Assembly: GCA_029721515.1 (NCBI GenBank)
Contig: CM056550.1
Location: 26,424,619 to 26,488,618, forward strand
From: Synanceia verrucosa
Taxonomy: Eukaryota > Chordata > Actinopteri > Perciformes > Synanceiidae
Direction: 5' to 3'
Length of the DNA: 64,000 bases
In this document: positions 13,869 to 24,700 of the stretch, in pieces
How the letters are laid out: every line of letters starts with the position of its first letter
How positions within the stretch are numbered: the first letter of the stretch is position 1
Position numbers and translations under genes: made by a program
The notes under the pieces: model-generated
The model's input: only the letters and a program-made list of their open reading frames with translations
Databases searched by the model: none
Told to the model about the DNA's origin: nothing

Positions 13869-16144
13869 GAGTCTGTCACTCTGTCAGTATTTGCCGACCA
13901 TCACCTCTGAAGCTCAATAATCAACATGTTACATATTTGTTAATCTGTATGAAAATGCCAATCCTAATAATTTAAGTAAGATTAAAAACAAATAAAAATA
14001 CAATTTTGTTCCCATTATTTGTTTTTTCGAACAATATACACTCCATCAAGCTTCCTTTACATGTTGTAAATCCTCTGCCTGCTGCAAACTGTGGGCCAAA
14101 ATGCTATGGATTCAGGCAATCAGCATTATTACAGCCCCTCATGTCCTTCTCATCTTTTCTACCATATTCTTCAATGTCTAGTCTACAAGACTCAGGGGTT
14201 TGCTCTGGCCTTTATACTTTAAAGTGGTTTGGACTGATTTAGTGCCCCATGCAGGCTTCTGTACGTCAGTGAGACTGGGCAGCGCAATAAAGAATTTCTT
14301 TGCCCAAATAAAACCATCCATTTTGTGAATCAAACATATTTAGCACACAGGTCTCAGCAGCAGTGAAAACGGGTTTGACCAGTGGACTTATAATTATCAT
14401 ATAGACGTCCAGAACCAAAGACTGGGACTGCTTGCTGGTAATTGGAGGCCTGGTACAGCTCTAAATTAGCTCCTCATGCTGCTGAGCTGGCTTGAGTACT
14501 TGGCAACCTCACTATATGTCCCACTAAAAATCAACTTCCTTCCTTCCCTGCTCCACTGATGGATAATTGCTGATGCACGACTGAACCGCCGGCATTGACT
14601 GCAATTCATTAAAATACAGTTTATGAGTTCAAAATGAAATCAAATGTGTCAAGCAAAGATGATGGTAGTTTCTGATTGCTGCTTTGTGATCCAAAAATAT
14701 CCTCCTGAAATGTGTTTGGTTCAGAAACACCTGAAGGTGGCCTGTGAGAAAAACTTTCAGCCACTCATCTAATTACTCATCGTCAGCTCTTCATTAGCTC
14801 AGCAGGGGCAACGGGGTAATGTAATTACTGCAGTGCAGACTACGGTATATATTGTACAGTAATAGTTTGCTGTATTTCACACTGTGTCACATGATGAGTC
14901 TGTGCTGGAAAAAACAAACACACTCATTGCTGTGATTCCTGATTCAGGAAACATAACTGTGGCCTGCAGTTTTGACTGTGAGGTCACCAGGCTTCAGGAC
15001 CTGAGAGAGAGAAACTAGAAAACAAATGCACTACATGTCTGCTGCACCAAAACAACACCATAGACTTGTCATCAGGTCGCAGCGTGAAGTTTTACGAGCA
15101 TTACTGAGACCTTTTCTTTGAACAGTTGCCATTCCTGCCGCCATAGAGATGAGTGAAAGAGCATGGGGACTGGCAGAGAGGCAGGTTGAAAACGATGAGC
15201 CGACTATAACAATGTAGAGCTAACAGCTACATTATCAAGCAGCTGCATTAGATTCATCGGTGGGTGAGCTCATGTCACAGTGTCACCACAACAAAATCAA
15301 TTGAGTGTGTGTGTGCACGCACATGTGGGTGGTCTTATAGTATGATTGCCCACATCATTATCATCATCATCATGCACAGCCACAGCGAATCCTGCTTGTA
15401 GCTGCCCACCCTGGATCTGGTTGCTACATGACCAATTAGGACAAGGCCCCCAATTAGGATGTGTCTCATGTTACTAAATATTCCCTGACTCCAAAAAGAA
15501 ATGGAAAATGTCACAGCCTTGTGTGTTTGTATGTTATAGAGAGGGCGAGGGAGAGAGGAGGACAGTGAAAACAGCTCTCCTCCAGCAGACACTGGGGCGG
15601 GGAGAGGGGTTTACAGGCTCCCACAGCCCACAATTAAAACTAAAGAAAGAGGGTCCCTGTGATTGGTTTGCACATTCTGTTACATCTTAGATCAATGCAC
15701 ACATGCTCGATGCATATGAGCATTTCAATAAAAGCAGAGCATATGGATACTAACAATGCCCTCCCTCCTCCTTAACACCATGAATCAGTAACCCCCTGGC
15801 CAAGAAACGCATCATTGGAATCGATAAGTGATTGTCATCACCGGAGCGCTCTTTTCTGCGTCCACACTGCATGTAAACTGGACATAGATGACAGCTCTGA
15901 GGCTGTACTGTACCTCCATTTCTGGATGTAGCCTATAGAGGAAAGCCCGTTTGGTGAGAGGCGCACGAGCGCGCGTCAGCACGCACGCGCAGATCTACAT
16001 TCTTATAGTAGGGAAAAAAAAAAAAAAACAAGCTTAGTTGGCTATGGGGGGGGATGTGTGAATTGTCTGTTGGTACGTTTCAAATGCATAAAAAACAGAT
16101 GAGTGTCTTCTTTCGAGATCGACTGGAAAGCATCACGGCAGGAG

Positions 16145-16146
<2 letters not shown>

Positions 16147-16211
<65 letters not shown>
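16147..16211. repeat. (TA)n microsatellite, ~65 bp
   Basis: An uninterrupted AT dinucleotide run of about 32 units. Both strands read as Tyr-Ile repeats in translation, which creates spurious open frames. Confidence 0.98.
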
Positions 16212-16213
<2 letters not shown>

Positions 16214-16351
16214 GTACAGGCCCATTGTGACAACAGCAGGGAGACGAGCTGGGAGGTTTGACTAAAAAGCTCCCAACGGCTAAGGGCTTAGTTACAGCCA
16301 TGATTAATTATAAGCAACACATAGTAGGCCAATATTCAGTGGCATCTCACC

Positions 16352-16353
<2 letters not shown>

Positions 16354-16388
<35 letters not shown>

Positions 16389-16394
16389 TCTCTC
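16354..16394. repeat. (TC)n microsatellite
   Basis: A TC dinucleotide run with a single interruption (CCC) near 16385. Confidence 0.97.
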
Positions 16395-16703
16395 ATCACC
16401 TCAACACACTGTATGCAAAGCAAAGCAAGCGCGCCCTAAATAAATGTCGTTGTGTGCTGCCAACACACCTGTCAATGCCCGACACGGGCACCAATTGGTG
16501 CATAGCTCTTATCATATAAGCCTATTTACATCCAGTCAAACACCTCCATCTCTCCACTTCCACACACTCACCCCGACACACACACACACCAACCCCCCTC
16601 AATCCCTCACAACACAACGTTAGGTACTTGTTATCACACACATGCACGCACACACATGCATCCATCGTTACATTTATTGCGCGTAAATTTCTCTTCCGCG
16701 TCT

Positions 16704-16746
16704 CATCCATCCATCCATCCACCCACCCACCCATCTATCCATCCAT
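16704..16746. repeat. (TCCA)n / (CCAC)n tetranucleotide repeat
   Basis: Tandem ATCC units change to ACCC units in the middle and back again, a typical compound microsatellite. Confidence 0.95.
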
Positions 16747-16808
16747 TATTTTCCTCCATCTCAATGGAAAGTGGGTTGCGGTGGGGCGGTGTGAAGTTGC
16801 ATCCTTAC

Positions 16809-17160
16809 CACAGTCATCGCGGGGAGCCTGTAGTGTCCATGTTTGATGCTAAATATTCCTGAGGTCCATCGCCGCGGATCGCGCCTGACTGTGCCCGCGC
16901 CCCTCATGCGAAACGAAAGCAAAGCTTACTGTGTGTTATTTTATTTTATTTTTGTCTTTCTTTCCTTCCTTTCCGTCTCTCTTTTTCCACATGTAAACGG
17001 CGAGGAGGAGGAGGAGGAGGGAGGGGGACGCGGAGAGAGACGATACGCCACCTTCCCACAGACTGCCCCTCTAATGGCTCTTAAAGAAACATCCTCTCAG
17101 CATTCTCCGCATCCCTCTGATTTACGCGCGCGCCACGCACACGCGCGCACTCGCAGGCCA
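16809..17160 (-). promoter_or_regulatory. Candidate ppfia3 promoter and non-coding first exon
   Basis: This patch is unusually rich in CpG for the window (for example CGCCGCGGATCGCGCC near 16870 and the GCGCGCGCC run near 17127). On the minus strand a strong splice donor, TGTG|GTAAGGAT, ends at 16808. It lies about 3.8 kb upstream of the ppfia3 start codon. This fits a non-coding first exon spliced to the 5' UTR in front of 12971, but no transcript evidence is available. A purine-rich (GAG)n tract at about 17000-17022 sits inside it. Confidence 0.4.
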
Positions 17161-17346
17161 ATCAAACACCTGATTAATTATACAGCGTGTGTGTACAGCA
17201 GAGACAAACTGACTGACAAGAGATGGTGATCCATGTTTCAACCCAAAAATCCCACCATTTCATAGAAATACAGTGGATATAATGAACAACGTGCATAAAA
17301 TTATTGTGCACATCATAAAGCAAAACCGTATCTGTGGTGCATAAGT

Positions 17347-17350
<4 letters not shown>

Positions 17351-17387
<37 letters not shown>
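17351..17387. repeat. (TG)n microsatellite
   Basis: An uninterrupted TG run of about 18 units. Confidence 0.97.
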
Positions 17388-17389
<2 letters not shown>

Positions 17390-18078
17390 GATGCCATGCA
17401 GACCCAACTTCAGACCCTGAGAACTTGTGCAATGATATCCAATTTTCAGATCCTTTCTGATCCAAAATATGTCAATAATCACTCACACTATATAAGCAAT
17501 GGATTTATGGAAGTAGTTTCCATAAACCATCTATTTTACGGATCATACTTTTCAGATTCTGCAGCATAAAATGAGTACTGTGTGTCCAAGAAAAGGTACA
17601 AGCTTCATGACAAGAATGTGTTTAAAGTGGATGTTATTTCATCTGCATGGCGACATATAGCTTATTAATATATTTGTAGAATTGGCCACATCTATGGATG
17701 CTGTCCTGAATTATTATTATGCATGTTGGTATTGGTATCACATTTGTAAACAGATAAGCCTCTCTGTTTGTGTATGTGTGCATATGTGTGTGCAGCCCGG
17801 TAAACATAAGGTGGTGCTGTCTTTAAGAGAGAGAGAGCCTGGGAAGAGGTGATGTAATGTGTTCTCAGACAATGATGTCATCGACTGAGACACGGCAAGG
17901 ATTTAAAGTGACAAAGGCATTTTCACTGGCTCGGTGTAGTTCTGCATCAGGGTTTGTCAGAGAGCAGCACCTAAGCACCCAGCGGGGACTTTCATTGAGC
18001 AAACAATAAAAGGATGCATGAAACGAGTGGTTCTCCTACATATGAAGCAGGAGTCTGCGTCTGGATGTGGCGAGCATG

Positions 18079-18084
18079 TTTATT
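18079..18084 (-). terminator. Candidate poly(A) signal of plekha4
   Basis: AATAAA on the minus strand about 445 bases after the stop codon. Another AATAAA lies at 18492-18497, only ~30 bases after the stop, so the true 3' end is not settled. Confidence 0.35.
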
Positions 18085-18528
18085 AATTAGGGTATTCAAG
18101 ATGCAAAACACATTTTGTTACAGAGACAATAAGAGGATTATGTTGCCATCCATGAGCAGCATTCATCTAGAACTTCTGTGTCATGTTAGATGCATGTTTG
18201 GACATGTATCCTACTATACATAAAGGTATATTTTGTTCACCGTTAACCGCAGAACAACATTGGCATACATAGGTTTTGTTTTCATGAAATATTCCTAAGA
18301 CTTTGTATTATATCTGCATCCCACTTTAAACATTATATATGAAGAATGGAAATGTTCAAGTTTACCAAAGATTAGGACTATTTCTGACAATGTTTGTTCC
18401 CATTTTACCATTTCTAATCATGTCCAAAGTCCTACAGGCATTTTCCTTAACCATAAATCACTTAACTGTGTTCTTGTCCTTCCCAAGTTCATTTATTTAA
18501 GCCCCTTAAGTCTTCACTGCTCTTGCCA

Positions 18529-21500
18529 CTACAAACTTGTCCTTAATACTGTAACTCGTGTCTTCCCGAAAGAAGCGCTCCGAATCACACGGCCACCCTC
18601 AACCACTGAGCTGGATGGAGTGATGGAGTGGTTGTTGACTCCTTCACGGACTGTCTCTTTGATCTCCTCACTTAAACTTCGACATTTCCTCGGCTCATAG
18701 GCTCTCTCTTGGTCCTTCAGCTTCCTGTCTTCAGACTCTTGAACTCCACTTTGTTCCTCTCTTGTCTTTTCATTTTCACCATCCAGAACCTGATCAGAAG
18801 CAGCTTCATGGAGGGTTTCTCTAACCTCCAACTGGCTGTCTTCACATTCTTTTTGTAGGATCACTTCTGCTGGACTGGATGAGGTATTCAACGCTGCTCT
18901 GCCCTGGGTTGAATCTTGGAGGTCATTATGAATTGCGAGACTATATTCGTGAACGTCTTGGTTGGAAGATCTCCCAGCATCACAGGTTGCTTCATCTGAC
19001 ACAGATTCAGTGATCAGCAGCTCTTCTTCTGACCTGGCTGATGTCTGGGCATTTGAATTCCCCTCATTCTTTGTAATATCTGTGTCTGAAATACTAATGT
19101 CGCATGCGATCTTATAGAAGAGTGAATGGTTCTCTTTCATTTTCTCTAAGCTTTCACTGACGGCGGATGACATTTCATTAGAATCTGTAATGTCGTAGGT
19201 GCACGGTTGGTTCTCCAAGTCTGATATCTCCTCATTGCATGAGTCCATGCCAGGGATCTGCAAAGGAATGAACCCTTGCCACTGGTTGGTGGAGAGGAAC
19301 CACTTGGCTCTCAGATCTGAGGATGAAAACTCACTTTCATTATCTCCATCAGCGGAAGGTTCTTCAAGCTTTTGCTCCTCTACATCCTTGCAACTTGACA
19401 ATCCCTTGTCTCCTCCTTTCTGGTAGACAGTCACAGATGAGATGTGATAGGGTGAAGCCGGACGTTTGCTTTTAGTTTTGGCAACCCCAGTTTGTCCACT
19501 GTGACCTGTAAGTTGTGCTTTGTTCCCAAATTTGACTTGACTTTTAGATTTTTTCACGTGTGCATCTCGTTCATCCTCATCCTGAGATGTTCCGCTAGGA
19601 AGCTGAAGCTCTGCAGACCCTCTGATGTGATCGCAGCTTCCGTAGCCATCGTAGAGCCTACGGTCTGAAAACACAGCACGGTGTACATAGGTAGTGTGCT
19701 TTTAGCTGATATTTCTGCTGATATAGCAGCTAATGTTTAGCATCTTAAACTTACTTACAGTCCTAAGCTCATTAATTACCTGATTTCGTCCTTTGTTTTC
19801 TAGCTGCTTCAGGGCGCAGCTGATGAACTTCCTGTCCCTCCCCGCTGACTGGCAGTTGATTGTATGTCATAGCACTCTGACTGACTGTGCTGATAAGACA
19901 GACAGACCAATTTATGAAGACTTTCATACTGTACACATGAAGCGATTGTACATATATTTTTGATATAACATTGCCAAATCCCACCTTCTTAGGACTCTCT
20001 CCCTTATTCGTTCCACACGACGAAGTTTGGCCTCTCGCTGCTCAGGGGTCAGACAGAGGTCAGGCTCCATGTCAGAGGTCAGCAGTGCAGAGGGCCATTC
20101 ATCCACCTGTCGAAGCAGCCACACCGTCTTAAATAGCTCAAAAAAACAGATCTAGAATTATTTCATTTGTTTGACACTTCAGGACTTTCCCTAAATGTAA
20201 CTGACTGATTTCAGAAAATGAGATCACAGCTGTAAAACAGTCCAAATTTTACTCTTTTTCAAGGACAAAAGATGCTAAATGTAGCGAGAAATGTTGCTTG
20301 TTCTGACAGTGATGCCCCCAGAATTATCATCATGAAAATAAACAACTGGGGTCTGACTGAGTCACTACGCTGAATAACACACTGTGCATTTCCTCTGTGA
20401 AACACAAACAAAAGCAATATACTGTATATATTTGTTCATTGCACATTTCCTGTGCAATCTCAGTTTGTGTCATGGGGAAAGGTTACCTCTTCAATATTTT
20501 TTTTCCTCAGAAAAAAAGCAACAATATATATTTAAAGAAATGCAGCTATTATTGTTGTTTTTACAAATACAGCGGTGACACTGTGGGATGCCAACGAATG
20601 AGGAAGAAAAACAAAACACTAGAACTGTAGTCTTGCACTTGTTTGCCTCTTCCAACCAGTCAAGTTGCAGTTTTTAAATGATCATAAATAGTATATGAAT
20701 TCTTGAGTTATGGGGGATATAAGTGTTTGTGAGGACACAGTGACCTTGGCGTTAGAGAGGGACTTGTATCAGAATGAGGTCAACTGGTATCCTCTATAAT
20801 GAAGTATGTTTGATTTTGCTGAATATACTGGCCTTTTTTTAAGCCTTGTGTCTTTTCATTACATTTCATTCTTTCTTACCTTGACATCCATGCTCTCTCT
20901 TCCTACACCTGCTTGGTCTCGAACTCGATTCCTTGTGGTCTCTGTGGACTCGGCTCTGCTCACTTCTGAACGTGACTCCTTCTTGGAGGACCTCAACACT
21001 CCCTGATGCTGCTGCCTGTTTGTGTTTTTAATGGGATGCTCTTGGTACATCTCTGCAGGGGACCGGATTTGATCAGGACTCTCCGGCAGCAGACGCCTGG
21101 GTGGCTTGTTCAACATTTTCTTACACTGCTCGGCCAGTCTTTGCTGCATCTCAGGCGGGATCTGCTCTGGCAGTGGATTGTCAAGCTCAGGAGGAGGATC
21201 TTCGACAGAAACCCGCCTGGCCACAAGAGAGGACGGCAGTACAGCTGTAACAACTCGTGTTACCCTCAGAGGAAAGGGGGTCTGAAGAGCAAATGACAAG
21301 ACAAATTTCTATCGGTATATAATATAACGTATTGATTCAGTCGGTTGTAGTGATTAATGACTTGGCAGACCTCCTCTCTTGTCTCTGAACTTTGACCTGG
21401 AGTGGGTATAGGGGGCTTCTTTCTTATAGCCAGCCTCTCCTGATTCTTCTTTATTCGCTCCATCTGCTCTTCTTCACTCATCTTCATCTTCTAGAAAAGA

Positions 21501-21668
21501 TACAGTGCTGTTAAGAATGAGTCATTTATGAACCCTGCACCTCAGCAGTATGCATGTATAAAGCAAGAATCAGAATCCATGTATTTTCACATCAAAAACA
21601 CTATTAAAACAGCTGTGAGTTCGTGCAGAGATGTATGTATGCATATGGCAGCTTGCATTTCTATGTTC

Positions 21669-21700
<32 letters not shown>

Positions 21701-24700
21701 AAGGGAGGTTGGGTGGCACATGTGAAAAAGCTGAGCCACTGCACTGAGACATGTGCCTCTGCCTCCCCCTCTCACCTACACCAGGCACTGCAACATGCCC
21801 TAATTGCAAGGAGATGAGAGAATCAGAGAATTGGAATTTGGCTGTGATTGCAATGAGGCAAAATCTGCTCTGACTGTTTCTATATTTGGAGGGTTTTGGA
21901 TCACACTGCATCCATCCAGATATAGTTCTAACCAGCAAACAGGACATTATGAAGAATCAAACCTTGGTTGATTGGTTTGTTGTATCTGAGGGTATCCACT
22001 TTGAACCAGACTCTGAAAATGAAATTAATGTCGAGGGAAAAAGAGGAGGAGGATAGAAGGAGTGAAAGAGTATGGGTGGGAGGAAGGAGTGGATGAAGAA
22101 AACATGAGGGTGCCAGACAAAAAGCATTTTAATATAAGATACGGCAGAAGAATTAATCTACAGGGTATTGTAGTAATATCACGCTTGAATATATCTGCGC
22201 CAACCAAATGTGTCTCTCGGTGCTTTCACATTAAGGAGGTCAGGCTGGCTGTTTCCTCTTCTCTGTGCAGGATCAACAGCATGACTGTAGATTCCCTGAA
22301 ACATAAGCAGAGAACATCCAGTATTTATTTTAACTTGATGGTGCTTGTTATTGATAATGTCTATATTTCACACCTCATATGGTGACTCTGTGCAGCCTGG
22401 GCCCTGAGCCCTACGCTGGTGGCTTTCCTGTAGCTCCTGAGGTAACGGCGGACGCAATGGTGGCTCTTGCTCCACATCCTGCAGGGATTATTGTAACAGT
22501 GGATATGATACTGATAATGATGATCGATACCGCATGCCTCAGCATATTTTAGCTGATGTAGTATCAACAACACAACTGTTTATCACATCTGGATGAAGCA
22601 TGGCTTGAAATCCTGCTGTTCTCTTTGTCCACAATGGTATTCTTTTATTTTGATAAGTAGCCTAGCATCATAACAAACTCCAAAAAGAGAGATGATCATA
22701 TAAAGTCACATTAGGTGTTGTTGCAGAAAAGCAATTTTGCAAATGAATAACCAAATGCTGTGGTCATACAGTAAGGAAACATATGCAGGACCCATGGCAG
22801 CAGATGGATTTAACCTTTGCATCGAGTGGACAACAATGGCATGTTTGTTCACAAATGGCAGGAGTTTCAGACAAAGGGACAACGGACAGGACAGTCATAC
22901 CATTGACAGTCCACTCTGCAGCCTCTCTGTGGCAGAGCCAGGGGATCCAGGATGAGGAGACATCGGCTGGAACACTGAGGGGGAGACAGCAAAGGTCACA
23001 GTGCTGACGCTGCTCATCTATTGTCAGATCTCATGTGTATAATTAAGATTAAGCAGGTTACGTTGTGTATTTGGTGGCCCCACATGGAAGCAAGAATTAT
23101 GTGTCTTCTACTACAAATCAGTGGAGCGCCTTTTTTTGGTTACATGAACAGTGTAAACATGACTACGGCTTACTGTGTTGCCTCTGTAGTCCCAGCAGGA
23201 AGCGGAAGTGATCTCTGTTGATCTTTAGTCCAGCCAGGATGTCCTCCATCATCCACAGCTCTCTCTGGGCCTGAGACTGGTCCTGATAAAAAGAAAGACA
23301 AGCAGTATTACTCATGAAATGCTTTCATCCATGAGTCTTTATAGATAAAAACCTACAAACACACACCTGTGGCACTCCAAAGTTACAGATGTGCTGAAGG
23401 TGTGAACGGATAACTGACAGTTCACTCTCCATTCTCTCATACTGACTCCACACCCGCTCCATTTCCTGAATAACAAGATTAGAAGATTTGTGAAATATAA
23501 AAAAAAAAAACATGCTGATGTAAAGTACTCACAGAGCTTCACCTTTTCCACATTTTGTTATGTTACAGCCTTATTCCAAAATGATTTTTTTCCTGCAAAA
23601 CTCTACACATCCCATTATGACACCCTGAACTTTTTTTTTTCCTTAGGTCTGACTGGTGGATTGCTGCAGACATGGTTGTCCTTCTGGAAGCGTCTCCTCT
23701 TTCCATAGAGGAACGCTGTAGCTCTGACAGAGTGACCATCAGGTTGTGATACATGTGATATCTACTTATTTTTTTATTTTTAAATGGGGTATGCGTAGAG
23801 TTTTGAGGGAAAAATAAATTTATTCCATTTTGGAATAAGGCTATAACATAACAAAATGTGGATAAAGTGAAGAGCAACACTTTCTGGATGCACTGTAGAT
23901 TTAACGTCCAGTAAACTATTGCCATTGTTTGTGTCATTCTGGTTCCTTGCCCACTCGTTCTGAACACACACCAATGATACGTCACACATTCTGGCCCGGA
24001 TGGTGACCAGCTCTTCCTGGAGTAAAGCCTTCTGGGTCAGAACTTCTTCCTGGGCCCTGGGCCCCTGGGTTTTCCACTCCTCCAGCTGCAGTCTGGACAC
24101 CTCCAATGCACATTGGACACTATCCTACAACAGGGAAAAACAGTCACAATACACTGTTTGCTATTTCTTATTTTAAATTAGTAGTCTTACAGGAGGACAT
24201 AATTACTCACCTTATCCATTTGTAGCTGGGCCAGTTCTACAGACAGAGACTGGAGCAGCTTGTCACACCCACATAACCGTGTCAGCACAACCTGAAGAGT
24301 GGAAATCACAGTCAAAACTCAGAGGGAAACATTTATAAGCTGATGAATAACTGCACCAGCTGGAAACAGCTAAGAGCCATATAGCAGCATCGTGAATACT
24401 CACGTCTGCATCACTTTCAAGAGGCCTGATTGGTTGGATTTCCCTCGGGTCGGGTTTTGGGGCCTGAAATTCATTATTCATTACAGTTATATCAAACAGT
24501 CTTGATATTGCCTTGTCTAGCTCACTGGCTTTTATCAATATGTGATTGCAAATCAAAATTTTATGTGATCATTTTTTAATATGTTTTTATGAAAATCCTT
24601 TGTGGTGACTAATGGTTAATGTAGGTTAATGCGTCAATGTTAAGACTAAGATGATGTCTTTCCAAAAAGCACAGCAGAGGCTTCATCCTTCAGGATGAGA

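Larger units (their letters stand above)
12972..18528. other. Spacer between ppfia3 start and plekha4 end
   Basis: No coding exon was recognised. The stretch holds a dispersed fish repeat (13,8xx), the (TA)n, (TC)n, (TCCA)n and (TG)n microsatellites listed separately, and the CpG-rich candidate promoter. A (GA)n-flanked, TGATGTCA-containing segment near 17,830-17,890 looks promoter-like, but nothing further supports it. Confidence 0.5.

Noticed and set aside
16042..16301. Frames with long Tyr-Ile repeats
   Set aside because: Translation of the (TA)n microsatellite, not protein.
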